Part shown: positions 9,780 to 20,452 of the stretch, piece after piece
How positions within the stretch are numbered: position 1 is the stretch's first letter
Layout: each line of letters opens with the position of its first letter
NCBI GenBank assembly: GCA_905221605.1
Contig: CAJNDS010002834.1
Coordinates: forward strand, 450,674 to 514,673
Origin: Symbiodinium natans
Taxonomy: Eukaryota > Sar > Dinophyceae > Suessiales > Symbiodiniaceae
Direction of reading: 5' to 3'
DNA length: 64,000 nucleotides
Translations under genes and position numbers: made by a program
The notes under the pieces: model-generated
The model's database searches: none
What the model was told of the DNA's origin: nothing
The model's input: the letters and a program-made list of their open reading frames with translations, nothing else

Positions 9780-11440
9780 GATGCCGACATACAGTAGCAG
9801 GACTGGCAGGACCACTGTGGTGACGGTGTGGGTTTAGGGTTTCGGGCCTAAGCCATATAAGCCCTAAGCCCTAAACCCTAAACCCTACCCAAAACCCTAA
9901 ACCCTAAGACCCTGAGAGGTTTAGGACTCAGGGCTTGGGATTTTGCGCGTGGTTTTAGGTTCAGGGTTACGGTTAAGTGCTGATGGAGCCCCGCCCCCCC
10001 CCCCCCCCCCCCCCCCCCCTGCCCCCCACCCTTCCCTAAACCCTAAACCCTAAACCCCAAATCCCAAAAAAGCGAATCAACAGGGTTTGTAGGGTTTGGG
10101 GGGCCCCAGACCAAAAGACCCCACGTTAAAGGAAATCAAACGGACAAAAAGCAAGACTCAACCCAAACTCAACCCAAACAAAGACCCCAAAGGCAACGTT
10201 GCCTAAACACTACGACCTCAAAACCCTATAAGCCCTTTAAACTCTACAAACCCTACAAACCCTATAAACCCTACAAACCCTGTACACGGTTCTGGGTTCC
10301 CTTGTAAGGTAACCCTAAACCCTAAACCCTAAACCCGAAACAGGGTGCCCTTATACAAATTGGGTTGCTGGGGTACCAAGTAACCTGCGTTGCTGCGGAG
10401 GACATGGTCGAGTCTGAGTCTGGGACGTGTTGGCTTAGGGTTTAGGGTTTAGGGCGTAGGTTTATAGGGCTTAGGGTTTACGGTTTAGAGTTTAGGGCTA
10501 GGGTTTAGGGTTTGTTGTTTGGGGTGTTTTTAATTTTTAGGGTTTCTAGGGTTTCTAGGGTTTTTGGGGTTGAAGGTTTATAAGGGTTTATGCCTGCGGT
10601 CTTGCGGACTGTCATGTTCTAGGGTTTGGGGTTTAGGGTTTTAGGGTTTCGCGGTTTAGCTTGGGGCCCCTGTCGTACTCTTTTGTATCTTTTTGTCGGG
10701 TTTCGGGTTGCTTTATAGAAGTTGCCATCGCCAAACATAGGACCTTAATCCCTTGTCGTGATATGGTTTCTGGTCTACCCCATCAGGACAATTTGTTGTT
10801 TCGGGGTTCAGGAGTATCGGGTTTGATGAATTTCATAGTGGAGCCGAGGCCCTTAAGCAGGGGCAGGGGGGGAGTTAGGGGACACTGCGCGTTTGGGGTG
10901 AGGGGCTTACATCATCATAGGAGTGCAGGGTTCAGGGGCTGAGTCAAGGGTTGTGGTTGAGGAGGATTAGCAGTTTGGGGTTGAGAGGTTTGAGGTTCAG
11001 GGTTTCAGTCTTCGTCCCCTACATCCTAAGTTGTAATTCTAGGTTTGGGGTTTAGGGTTTAGGGTTTGGGGTTTAGGGTTTCGGGTTTAGGGTTTAGGGT
11101 TTAGGGTTAGGGTTTAGGGTTTAGGGTTAGGGTTTAGGGTTTAGGGTGTGTTTGTAGTCTAGGGTTTTGGTTTTAGCAGGGTTGAGGTAAGGCATAGTTG
11201 AACATCGAACCCTAAACCCTAAACCCTAAACCCTAAACCCTAAACTCCGTGGGCTTCCATATATTTTGCAGAAATTGAGGAGGGGGCCTGGGATGACACC
11301 AGGGTTTGGGGTTTCGGGTTTGGAGTTTAGGGTTTAGGGCTATATTGCCCAAACCCTAAACCCTAAACCCTAGACCCTAGACCCTAAACCCCAAACCCTA
11401 ACCCTAAACCCTAAACTAAGTCTAATAGGGCTTGCGGGTC
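9780..11440. other. Heptamer-rich intergenic or intronic stretch
   Basis: Degenerate CCCTAAA/TTTAGGG blocks, a poly-C run at 9994-10018, and CCCTATAAACCCTACAAA variants near 10240. A short open frame at 10387-10450 (VAAEDMVESESGTCW) is the only coding-like piece. Nothing else could be supported. Confidence 0.7.
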
Positions 11441-11443
11441 CAG

Positions 11444-11598
11444 GGGTCGGAACGGCCCAGGTGCGCAAGATCTACGAGGAGCTCGGCGTGCCTGAGGACC
11501 GCACGCTGCTCAATTTCTGAGCGCCTGCCGAAACGTTGGAGGAGCGGCGCCTGCGTGCGGAAACTACCGCCCAACATCTAGAAAACCTTAGGGCTTAG
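11444..11598 (+). CDS. Exon-like ORF with an in-frame TGA
   Basis: TCCAG|G acceptor. The frame VGTAQVRKIYEELGVPEDRT LLNF reaches TGA at 11518, and the same frame continues APAETLEERRLRAETTAQHL to TAG. Either a terminal exon, or splicing out through the GA donor GAG|GACCGC, or a decayed gene. CCCTAAA left, TTTAGGG right. Confidence 0.45.
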
Positions 11599-11599
11599 G

Positions 11600-12960
11600 G
11601 TTTAGGGTTTAGGGTTTAAGGTTAGGGTTTAGGGTTTAGGGTTTACAATGTTTAGGTTGTACGGTATAAGACCCCAAAAAGCCCAAAACAGGCGCCATCA
11701 TTCTCTGCTTGAGCCCTAGAAGCTCACGAAGCCTTTTTCCTCGCCCGGAGAACCCTTCGGCTGCAGCTGGCGAAGCCCTAAACCCTAAATCCTAAACCCT
11801 AAACCCTAAACCAGCTCGCCTCAGTTCCACGATCTGTGACTCAGCACATTGATCCAAAACCATGATTGAACCCAAACCTCCTTAGCCGCACCAAAAAGAT
11901 TTCGGAGATTGTACGTATGTAGGCATGGGGGTTTTCAGGTCTTATCACCTATAAGTCCTAGAGCCTCACTCAACTCTAAATAGCACCCACTTCTCTCCCC
12001 TCCCTCCCCACCCGGGTTGAGGCCTCCCGCCTCAAACCCTAAACTCGGCGGCCACCACCGCGACTGGACAAAAGGAGCACAGGATTAAGGGTTTAGGGCT
12101 TTAGCGGTGTAGGGTTTATAGTTCGGGGGATTCCTCTTTTGTCGCTAGAAAGTGAGCATAGCAGCTGCCCAGCATACCCAGATTCTTAGCACCTAAATCT
12201 TATCGTTTTTGACTTAGTCGAGTTAGATCCTTAGGTGACTTGATGTGAAACTTCTGCAATACCTAGATCCCTTAAAGCCCCAGACCCCAAACCCTCAACC
12301 GAACACCTCTAAAGAAAGCCCCGAGCCCCAAACCAGACACCATGTCAGCCCTGCAACCAAAACCCTAAACCCTAAATCCCCAAGCGGACTTCACCCCCTG
12401 AACCCCCCCTAAGCCCTAAGCCCTAAGCCCTACACCTTGCTTCGACATACCTTCCCGTGAGCAAAGGTCCCTGAAAAGCAGCGGTTTGGGGGTTTGTTTT
12501 AGGGCTTCGAAGCCCTAAACCCTAAACCCTAAACCCTAAACCCTAAACCCTAAACCCTAAACCCTAAACCCTAAACCCTAAACCCTAAACCCTAAACCCT
12601 AAACCTAAACCCGAAACCCGAAACCCGAAACCCGAAGCCCGAAGCCCGAAACCGGTCCGGGCCGTGAGCCTAGAAACCCCAGCTGCCAGGCGAAAATCAC
12701 GACCTTTGTTTGCCTTCAGAGCGAGGCGCCGGCATGCCTAACCCCCCAAAAAAAGGTCCAGGTACCCACCTTAAACCCTAAACCCTAAACCCTAAAACCT
12801 AAACCCAGCGAGTATATGTAGGGTTTAGGGTTTAGGGTGTAGGGCTATGCAGGGTTAGGGTTTCAGGGTTTCAGGTGTAGGGTTTGGGGTTTAGGGAACC
12901 CTAAACCCTAAACCCTAAACCCTAAACCCTAATCCCTAAACCCTAAACCCTCATAAACCC
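11600..12960. other. No supported gene; heptamer arrays
   Basis: Alternating G- and C-strand arrays with about 100-bp spacers of mixed sequence (for example 11700-11765 and 12140-12250). At 12890-12910 a G-strand array abuts a C-strand array directly (TTTAGGGAACCCTAAA). Confidence 0.7.
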
Positions 12961-12961
12961 C

Positions 12962-13063
12962 AAAGTCCCAAACAGTGGCATCGTTTTTACGGATGCCGGC
13001 TTAGTGGCAAAAGGTATCTCTCAGGGCACCCTATCTAGGCCAGGGTTCCCGGATTTTTTCTAG
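12962..13063 (+). CDS. Terminal exon-like ORF
   Basis: KVPNSGIVFTDAGLVAKGIS followed by QGTLSRPGFPDFF and TAG at 13061. Composition is protein-like. The acceptor is not clear in this frame. Confidence 0.35.
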   Translation, partial: KVPNSGIVFTDAGLVAKGISQGTLSRPGFPDFF

Positions 13064-13152
13064 ACCCTAAACCCTAGACGCTAAACCCTAAACCCTAAAC
13101 CCTAAACCTTAAACCCTAAACCCTAAACCCTAAACCCTCTGTTTGGGTTCAG

Positions 13153-13214
13153 GCGTTGTTGTTTTCATGGGGTTCATGGCGAGGAGTTTGGTGTCCTCCG
13201 GGAGGGTTCCCTAA
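13153..13214 (+). CDS. Short terminal exon-like ORF
   Basis: GTTCAG|G acceptor, then VVVFMGFMARSLVSSGRVP and TAA at 13212. CCCTAAA arrays lie on both sides. Confidence 0.35.
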
Positions 13215-13310
13215 AACCTGAAACCCTACACCCTAAACCCTAAACCCTAAACCCGAAACCCTAAACCCTAAACCCTAATTAAACCCTAAACCCTAAACCC
13301 TAAACCCTAA

Positions 13311-13706
13311 ACTGGAAACCATTCTAGTCTACCCGAAACCCTAAACCCTAAAGCATCCTACCCTGAGGGTCAACCCTCAACATAAACCCTACAAAGCCCC
13401 AAACCCTAAACCCTAAACCCTACCAGTCTACCCGAAACCCTAAACCCTAAAGCATCCTACCCTGAGGGTCAACCCTCAACATAAACCCTACAAAGCCCCA
13501 AACCCTAAACTGGAAACCATTCTAGTCTACCCGAAACCCTAAACCCTAAAGCATCCTACCCTGAGGGTCAACCCTCAACATAAACCCTACAAAGCCCCAA
13601 ACCCTAAACTGGAAACCATTCTAGTCTACCCGAAACCCTAAACCCTAAAGCATCCTACCCTGAGGGTCGACCCTCAACCCTGAACCCTAAACCCTACCAA
13701 GCCCTA
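13311..13706 (+). repeat. 99-bp satellite, four tandem copies
   Basis: The marker AGTCTACCCGAAACCC recurs at 13326, 13425, 13524 and 13623, exactly 99 bp apart. The unit combines CTGGAAACCATTCT, GCATCCTACCCTGAGGGTCA, ACCCTCAACATAAACC and CCCTAAA. Copy 2 has lost the CTGGAAACCATT segment, which is replaced by extra CCCTAAA. Confidence 0.97.
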
Positions 13707-13802
13707 GACCCTAAACCCTAACCCTACAAAGCCCTATACCCTAAACTCTAACCCCTAAACCCTAAACCCTAACCCCTTGGTTCCCTGAGTTCTTGCTCGG
13801 AG

Positions 13803-13872
13803 GTTCCAGCACAGTCCGATGTACGGAACTGGCCACCTGGTGGCATCAAGGTCAAGACGCGGAGGCCGGGTC
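13803..13872 (+). CDS. Exon, unknown protein
   Basis: CTCGGAG|G acceptor; frame VPAQSDVRNWPPGGIKVKTR RPGP. CCCTAAA left and TTTAGGG right, the standard island layout. Donor not fixed. Confidence 0.5.
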
Positions 13873-13890
13873 CTAGGGTTTAGGGTTTAG

Positions 13891-14022
13891 GGTTTATAGG
13901 GTTTATAGAGTTTATAGGGTTTATAGGGTTTATAGGGTTTATAGGGTTTATAGGGTTTATAGGGTTTATAGGGTTTATAGGGTTTATAGGGTTTATAGGG
14001 TTTATAGGGTTTATAGGGTTTA
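13891..14022 (+). repeat. 9-bp variant array (TTTATAGGG)n
   Basis: About 14 units of GGGTTTATA, a nonamer derived from the heptamer. The same nonamer in C orientation fills 48684-48840, and a diverged version lies at 45970-46135. Confidence 0.95.
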
Positions 14023-14175
14023 GGGTCTAGGGTTTATAAGGGTTTAGGGTGCATAGGATTTAGGGTCTAGGGTTTAGCGTTTAGGGTTTAGGGTGGGTGG
14101 GCAGGGTACAGGCTTTGAGGGTCAGAGTGCTCACGGCGGAGACAGGGGCAGCAAGGGGTAGGATTTTACCCGCAG

Positions 14176-14247
14176 GAGGCCTCCACACCTACCTCTTTGC
14201 TTGTAGGCTGTCAAGTTGTCATGTCAAAAGTCCCTACAATGCTCTGA
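14176..14247 (+). CDS. Terminal exon-like ORF
   Basis: ACCCGCAG|G acceptor; EASTPTSLLVGCQVVMSKVP TML and TGA at 14245. An alternative acceptor TGCTTGTAG|G at 14208 gives AVKLSCQKSLQCSE in another frame. Both obey AG|G, so the choice is open. Confidence 0.4.
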   Translation, partial: EASTPTSLLVGCQVVMSKVPTML

Positions 14248-14529
14248 GGGGTGTAGGGTTTAGGGTTTAGGGTTTAGGGTTTAGGGTTTAGGGTTTAGGG
14301 TTTAGGGCAGGTCTAAGGTAGGGTGCGTTCGAGGTGTTTTGGGTTTTTTTTCACCCGTACCCCTAGACCCCAAACTGAATTGAACACCCTAAACCCTAAA
14401 CCCTAAACCCTAAACCCTAAACCCTAAACCCTAAACCCTAAACCCTAAACCCTAAACCAAAAGTTGATAGCGACCTAGGAGTTGAGGAGCCACTGTTCTC
14501 CAACCCTTGCGTGTAGTTTGTCAATACAG

Positions 14530-14577
14530 TTGGCCGGACCATCTCAAGAAGCTATTGCTGCTACTTGTTGTTCAGGG
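14530..14577 (+). CDS. Short exon-like ORF
   Basis: ATACAG acceptor, then LAGPSQEAIAATCCSG running into TTTAGGG. CCCTAAA array upstream. Confidence 0.35.
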
Positions 14578-15199
14578 TTTAGGGTTTAGGGTTTAGGGCT
14601 TAGGGTTTGGGATTTGGGGTTTAGGGTTTAGGGTTTAGGGTTTAGGGCTACTTGTCGGGGTGCATGCTGCGATAATGGGTATTGTGAGGCTCGCAGGCAT
14701 GCCTCTCCGCCCTGAATCAACCCTAAACCCTAAACCCTAAACCCTAAATCCTAAACCCTAAATGCCCCTAAGCCCTCCCTAGAAAAAGAAGCCGCTGTCC
14801 AGGTGCCTACCCTACGCACGCATGGCCCAGCAGTTCGCCGGAAGCGGGACCAAGCTGGCCGGGTCGACCCCAAACCCTGTTTGGTTTTGTGTCCTTTTTT
14901 TGGGAGCCTTTTTTGTTGGAGGGTTCAGGGTTTGGGGTTTTGTGTCCCTTTTTTTGGAGCCTTGTTTTTTGGAGGGTTTAGGGATTGGGGTTTAGGGTTT
15001 AGGGTTTAGGGTTTAGGGTTTAGGGTTTAGGCTTTCTTTGTTAACCAAAGTATTCAAACAAGGGCAGCTGCTTTGTTCTTAGGCGGGGTTGAGGTTCCAG
15101 CGGGGTTCCAGCGATTTCGGGTACGACAGAAGTCGTTACTTCTCATATTCCTTCCTAAAGCCTAAAACCCTAATTAAACCCTAAACCCTAAAACCTGGG

Positions 15200-15281
15200 G
15201 TTTAGGAGCATTCTCGGTGCTTGCTCCAGGTGCTTTCATGCGACATGACTGGCCACAGTCTGAACACAGAGCCTTCCACCC
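15200..15281 (-). CDS. Minus-strand Cys-rich exon
   Basis: Reverse strand: GCTGCAG|G acceptor, then WKALCSDCGQSCRMKAPGAS TENAP. The CxxCxxxC pattern may bind zinc. Another minus frame over the same bases (CLQTEALQTRSVLAAGVEGS) is also open, so the frame is unproven. Confidence 0.4.
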
Positions 15282-15565
15282 CTGCAGCTAGCACCGACCT
15301 AGTTTGTAGGGCCTCCGTTTGCAGGCAAACTATGCGGTTTCGGGATGGGGGTTCAAATTTTAAAACGCCATCAACCCCCGAAACCCCGAACCCCAAACCC
15401 TAAACCCTAAACCCCAAACCCTAAACCCCTAAACCCCAAACCCCAAACCCTAAACCCCTAAACCCTAAACCCCTAAACCCTAAACCCCTAACCCTAAACC
15501 CTAAACCCTAAACCCTAAACCCTAAACCCTAAACCCTAAACCCTAAACCCTAAACCCTAAACCCT

Positions 15566-15652
15566 GCACACCCGGGAATGTACTCGTCAATCTCCGCCCG
15601 CAGCACTTCATCCACGAGCCCCTGGACGACCTCGAGGTCCCAGGCGTGGTCG
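15566..15652 (-). CDS. Minus-strand exon, unknown protein
   Basis: Reverse strand frame DHAWDLEVVQGLVDEVLRAE IDEYIPGC: acidic, amphipathic, natural composition. In plus coordinates it sits between CCCTAAA on the left and TTTGGGG on the right, so the flank rule also holds for minus-strand exons. Junction bases not fixed. Confidence 0.55.
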
Positions 15653-15654
15653 GT

Positions 15655-16385
15655 TTGGGGTTTAGGGTTTTGGGGTTTAGGGTTTAGCGTTTGGGAATTC
15701 GAGTTTGAGGTTTGGGGTGTGGGGTTTAGGGTTTAGGGTCTAGGGTTTAGGGGTTGATGGTTTTGGGTTTTCGGGTTTGGGGTTTGGGGTTTGGGGGTTT
15801 AGTGTTTTGGGTTTGGGGTTTAGTGTTTTGGGTTTGGGTAAGGCTTAGTGGTGTATGCAGAGTCACATTTGGCCCGTACGAAGCTCATACGGGTTACGCT
15901 TTATGGCTCATCAGGGTATTTTGTGAGATGCCCATGTTGTGTGTGGGTTTTGGCCTTCGTTATTGCTACTGCCCTTGGCCTAAATGGTAACTTTTCTAGT
16001 TGTGGTCCTCTTTGGGGTTGCTATCATAAGGCGACCCCCTAATATTTTGAGGCTACCCAGAAAAGGACGATAATTGTGAGAACTGACCAGATGCAGCTTC
16101 CACAAGCTCCGGGTGGTGCACGAACATCCCTAAACCCTAAACCCTAAAACCCCTAAAGCTTCCAGTTGGGGGGCCCCCAAAGATGACAGAAATTCCGGGT
16201 TAGGGTTTAGGGTTCAGGGTTTAGGGTTAGGGTATCCCTAAACCTAAACCCTGACACCTTAAACAAAAGAAGGAGAAGAACAAAAGTAAATGATCATCCC
16301 AGCCCCTCTGAACCTTATACCTGTAACGTCACCCTAAAAAATCGTAAGCCCCAAGCCTCAAGCCCACATGCTTCTGCATCTGCGG
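15655..16385. other. G-strand array and a unique AT-richer patch, no gene supported
   Basis: 15655-15845 is degenerate TTTGGGG/TTTAGGG. 15860-16075 is a non-repetitive patch ending CGATAATTGTGAGAACTGACCA. A related sequence ends the patch at 52380-52480, so this is probably a dispersed repeat (family F). Confidence 0.55.
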
Positions 16386-16388
16386 CAG

Positions 16389-16444
16389 GGAACCAGCGTC
16401 TTCATGACTTCACAAATCAGCTGGAGGCGCCTATTTTGAATGTA
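16389..16444 (+). CDS. Exon-like ORF
   Basis: TGCGGCAG|G acceptor, then NQRLHDFTNQLEAPILNVG running into G-strand sequence. CCCCAAGCC-type sequence upstream. Confidence 0.45.
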
Positions 16445-17045
16445 GGGGCTCAGGGTTTAGAGTTTAGGGTCAAGGTTTGGGAGGCTTGGGCAAACATGTT
16501 GTGCTCTTTGGTGTGTAAGCCCCCTGTTCTCCTTTCTCTAAACACGTTCCTACATGCCGTTCCGCCCCCGGCGTTCCGTTCCGTTCTGCTCGGGCGTTCC
16601 GTTCCGTTTCGCCAGGGGGTCCCGTGCCGGTGCCTCTCCCTGCTGGCTCCTCTTGCCCGTTCGGGGGTTTGCGCGAGAAGGGGAACCCAATATAGATCGC
16701 CAAATGGTAGGAGCCCCTGATACTCAGGACCCCAAGACGGTACCCCCCCCCCCCCCATTCCGTTCCGGTTTGGGCTCCGGTGTCTTAGCCCGCAACCTCT
16801 AGAGAGAGAAACCCTACCCTACTGGCCTTCGGTTAGGGCTTCAGGGATCTTTGTTTGGGGGTCCTTGGGGTTTGGGGGGTCTTTGGGTCTTAGGGCCTTT
16901 TGACCTTAGGCTTTGGGGGCCTTATAGGGCCAGGCTGCAGGGTATTTTTGGAGGCAGAGTGCAGGGTTTAGGGTTTAGGGTTTAGGGTTTTAGGGTTTAG
17001 GGTTTAGGGTTTAGGGTTTAGGGTTTAGGGTTTAGGGTTTAGGGT

Positions 17046-17137
17046 TCATGGAGGGCCCATCAGCTCCGTCAGGAGAGGGTGAAGTCGGGAGAGAAGCTCC
17101 TGTTGCACTGCATGGGAGGCCCCCAAGCTTGTTGGAG
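17046..17137 (-). CDS. Minus-strand terminal exon-like ORF
   Basis: Reverse strand: ASHAVQQELLSRLHPLLTEL MGPP then TGA. A leucine-rich amphipathic stretch. The plus strand is also open (MEGPSAPSGEGEVGREAPVA). Both flanks are TTTAGGG. Confidence 0.4.
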
Positions 17138-17604
17138 GGTTTAGGGTTTAGGGTTTAGGGTTTAGGGTTTAGGGTTTGGGCGTTTAGGGTTTGGGCGTTT
17201 AGGGTTTAGGACTGTTGATTTGGGTTTAGTGGGAGTGGAGGGAGGGGCCGGAAGTGTGGCCTACAGGTTTTCAGGGGTTGAGATAGGTTTTGTTTATGGT
17301 GTAGGCTCTGGGTGTTGGGGGGCTGGGGTTTCGGGCACCGGGGAGAGGGGGATGGGGTTTGGGTGAGGGGTCGTGTTTCGAGCAAGCTGTTCGTAGACGA
17401 TGGAGGGCTTCGCAGGTTACACCCTAGGCCCTAAATACGAAGCTCTAAGCCCTTCTTAAACCCTCACTTGGTAGGCCCGTGGTACCCTTCACCTTGTTTT
17501 TCTGGTTCAAGGTTCCCCTATAAGGCAACCAACCAAAAAAAGGTTTCCATTATTTTAGTATAACTGGGCTACCAAGCAGCCGAATCCCTCTTCAGCTCTA
17601 TCAG

Positions 17605-17722
17605 GGCTTACAATGCCTTAGCCTTCCCGCAAAGGCCGCGGACGAAGCAACCTCGTCGCAGGCGCCACATGGGAAGAGCACCCTCTCTCAAAGTCTCAGC
17701 GCTTGAGACCCTTAAATCCTAA
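17605..17722 (+). CDS. Terminal exon-like ORF, basic
   Basis: CTATCAG|G acceptor; AYNALAFPQRPRTKQPRRRR HMGRAPSLKVSALETLKS and TAA at 17720. The Arg-rich patch resembles a nuclear localisation signal. The reverse strand is also open. Confidence 0.4.
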
Positions 17723-17884
17723 AACCCTAAAATGCAAAACCCTACAGTAAACTCCATAAAGTTGGCCATTCCAACTTTTGGGAGTTTACTGTAAGCCCTA
17801 AAGGGAGGGTTACCCTCTCAGAAAGACTGCCACCAGTGGGAAGTCGGGGCTACGGGAGTTTGGAGAGTGGGCGTTTCTAATTCG

Positions 17885-18075
17885 GGGTAGTTACATGGTC
17901 CCTTAATTCTAGGCTGCCGGCTTTTGTAGGGTTTAGGACTTCAGGGCGAAGCTTTTTTTGGTCTTTTCTTACAGTCTTTAATTAACATGGTTTTGAAGTG
18001 TGGGCCCTTGGCCGTTTTGGGTATATAGAAGGGCAAAGAAGGGGCAAGTAAGGCCCCTCTTATTAAGAGACCCTG
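17885..18075. mobile_element. Family D dispersed element (ACATGGTCCCTT ends)
   Basis: Begins TTACATGGTCCCTTAATTCT and contains GTGTGGGCCCTTGG, a TATAGAAGGG segment and CCCCTCTTATTAAG. Related copies at 47285-47395 and 62960-63085 end AAGGGACCATGTAGCTACC or GGGACCATGTAACTACC, making ACATGGTCCCTT a terminal inverted repeat. Confidence 0.6.
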
Positions 18076-18164
18076 AACCTACCCTCAGAGTTTTGGGGCT
18101 CCTAGCTCTCTGGGTGTGGCGTTTCTTCTAGGGGTTGAGAGGGTTTTAGGGGTTTAGGGCCTTT

Positions 18165-18475
18165 GGGTTTGTAGGGTTTTAGGGTTTTCGGGTTTTAGGG
18201 TTTTAGGGTTTTTGGGGGTTTTAGGGTTTTTGGGGTCTCAGGCTTTTAGGGTTTTAGGGTTTTTTAGCGTTTTAGCGCTTTAGCGTTTCAGCGTTTTAGC
18301 GTTTTAGCGTTTTAGCGTTTTAGGGTTTTCGGGTTTTGGGGTTTTGGGGTTTTGGGGTTTAGGGGTTTAGGGTTTTAGGGTTTTAGGGTCTTAGGGTTTG
18401 GGGGTTTTCGGGTTTTAGGGTCTTAGGGTTTGGGGGTTTTGGGTTTTAGGGTTTTAGGGCTTCAGGATTTTACAT
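18165..18475 (+). repeat. Octamer array (TTTTAGGG and TTTTAGCG)
   Basis: Units of eight bases, including a run of TTTTAGCG at 18270-18325. TTTTAGGG is the telomere unit of some green algae; here it looks like slippage of TTTAGGG. Confidence 0.9.
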
Positions 18476-18478
18476 GGT

Positions 18479-18508
18479 CCCTTTGCATACAGGGCAAGAT
18501 GCAAAGGG
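18479..18508. other. Perfect 10-bp hairpin
   Basis: CCCTTTGCAT, a 10-nt spacer, then ATGCAAAGGG. It lies directly after ACATGGT, so it may be the end of a family D copy. Confidence 0.85.
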
Positions 18509-18841
18509 ATAGTCTCGATCTTGGCTGCGCTACTTTGGCAACGCTCACCTTCCATGTGGGTTTCGAAGCCTTCCGAGTTCGCCCGAACCCCATATGTTCT
18601 GCGTTTTGGTGTGCCCTAAGCACTAAACACTAAACACTAAACCCTAAACCCTAAACCCTATCCAAGATTGACATTCCAGCACCGGCTCGGGAGCCACGAC
18701 TTACCGGTAGCCCGGTGGTACCCTTTTTGTCCTTGTTTTTAGTTGGTTCAAGGTTTAGGGTTTAGGGTTTAGGACTTAGGGTTTAAGGGAAGGCCCAGTA
18801 TGATATGGTTGCTGGGCTACCTCCTAACTCTAAACCCTAAA

Positions 18842-18925
18842 CCCTCGAATGACGAAGATGCTAAACTCCACGCAGCAGGTTGCCTGGTCGCACAGATGTA
18901 CAAGCTGCCGGCCGAAGAGGCATGG
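18842..18925 (+). CDS. Exon, unknown protein
   Basis: PSNDEDAKLHAAGCLVAQMY KLPAEEAW, acidic then mixed, with natural composition. CCCTAAACCC left and TTTAGGG right. The acceptor is uncertain because the frame is open back into the array. Confidence 0.5.
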
Positions 18926-18974
18926 TTTAGGGTTTCGGGTTTCGGGTTTAGGGTTTAGGGTTTAGGGTTTAGGG

Positions 18975-19058
18975 TTCAACGCAGATACTTACCTGCAGAA
19001 AGGATTCGGCACCCTGGTCGAGATTCTATGTGAAGCAGGGTTTATATTACTGTTGTTG
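18975..19058 (+). CDS. Exon ending at GTGAGT, joined to a family E repeat
   Basis: FNADTYLQKGFGTLVEILCE AGFILLLL, then |GTGAGTGTAT. The donor hexamer is the first part of a dispersed repeat: GTGAGTGTA.ATGTACTGGGTGTCC here and GTGAGTGTACATGCTGGGTG at 57604. The Leu run looks membrane-like. Confidence 0.45.
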
Positions 19059-19394
19059 GTGAGTGTATATAAGGCTCCTTTTAATATTGGTGAGTGTATG
19101 TACTGGGTGTCCTTTTGGGGATACAAGAAATAGGAACCCTACTTCATGTATAGTTTGCACGGCCATAAATCGCTGCCACGCAGCAGCACCCTAAAACTCT
19201 AACCCTAAACCCTTTCTACCCCATAAACCCTCACCCACAACTCTATAAACCCTAAACCCTAACCCTAAAAGCCCTCTAAGCCCTCTAAAGCCTCTAAATC
19301 CTAGCCCTAAATAAACCCTAACCCTGTAAGCCCGAAAAACCCGAAAAACCCGAAACCCGCTCTGCCTCCCCGAAAGGCGGCGGCTCTCTTGCAG

Positions 19395-19430
19395 TTTGGG
19401 TACGATTCAAGGCCGCGACTGGTGGAAGAG
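19395..19430 (+). CDS. Short exon
   Basis: Pyrimidine tract CTCTCTTGCAG, then FGYDSRPRLVEE. G-strand sequence follows. Twelve codons only, so coding status rests on the splice signal and layout. Confidence 0.35.
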
Positions 19431-19665
19431 GGTTTTTAGAATTGGTTTAGGGCTTAGGGTTCTTCAGGGTTTAGGGTTATTAGGGTTTATTAGGGCTTAG
19501 GCGATGAGATACCCTTTTTGAGGTCCCTGTAAGGGGGAGTCTATTCTGATTTGGGCTACCCCTATTTGGGGAAATACTCGTTTACGGCTTGAGGGTTTGA
19601 GGTTTAGGGTTTACTGTAGTCAGGGTTGCTTCGTTCTCTCTACGCACCCTAATCCCTAGATGTGC

Positions 19666-19732
19666 TTGTGTTTTGCGGTAGCTATGTTCGACATGGTCGA
19701 GGTGGCTTCAGGGGTGTTTCTGGTAGGGTTGA
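19666..19732 (+). CDS. Exon-like ORF with GT donor
   Basis: LCFAVAMFDMVEVASGVFL then |GTAGGG. Open through ATG 19683. No AG|G acceptor in phase was identified. Confidence 0.35.
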
Positions 19733-20220
19733 GGCTGAGGCTCACGCCCCAAATCCTAAACCCTGAACCCTAAACCCTAAGTGCTTTACGGGTGCTTTAC
19801 CGGGCTTAAGGTCGGTTGGTGATGTAGATTTTGTGGGCTTAAGTTTCCAAAGGAATCCCAAATGGGTTTATGGTTCATGTACACTGGGGTTTAGGGTTTT
19901 TGCGTTTAGTTTAGGGTTCTAGGGTTTAGGCTTTTGCGGTTTCAGGTCTTAGGGTTTTAGTAGTATATAGGGTCTATGGTCCTCATTTTGGGGTCATTTG
20001 GTCCCCTTGAGGCAGGCACTCCCTTGGTCCCCTTGAGGCAAGCACTCCCTCGCAGCAGGGCCAGCGCCCCTAGACCATACGCTTGCTAGCCCTAAAAGCC
20101 TCAAACCCCAAAGGCCCGAAACCTTCACCGCCTCAAACCCTATGGACCCTAAACTGTAAACCCTGCAAGCCTTAAAGGCCTTGAACCCGAAACCCTAAAT
20201 GCCTTGAACCTTAAACCCAG

Positions 20221-20290
20221 GGACTACGACAACTGCGTCGTTCCTGAGACACAGCGCCAGCGCGCCACGCGACTTAGCAGCACCCGGGGA
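20221..20290 (+). CDS. Exon-like ORF (DYDNCVVPETQRQRATRL)
   Basis: CCCAG|G acceptor directly after C-strand sequence; frame DYDNCVVPETQRQRATRLSS T. Donor not fixed, with several GC sites. Confidence 0.45.
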
Positions 20291-20452
20291 TCGCCTCCTC
20301 TTCTAGAGGCTCTTACTAGGCAAGCCCTAAACACCTGAAACCCTAAACCCCGTTTGGGATTTAGGGTTACGGCTTAGGGTCGCATGACCCGAGGTGGGGA
20401 GCTTCTGGTAGAGGCTACCGTTGCTTTTGCGCGGGGTTCAGGGTGTAATAAT

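Noticed and set aside
16550-16700. Overlapping 77-102-codon ORFs on both strands
   Set aside because: Driven by GTTCCGTTCCG short repeats and a poly-C run.
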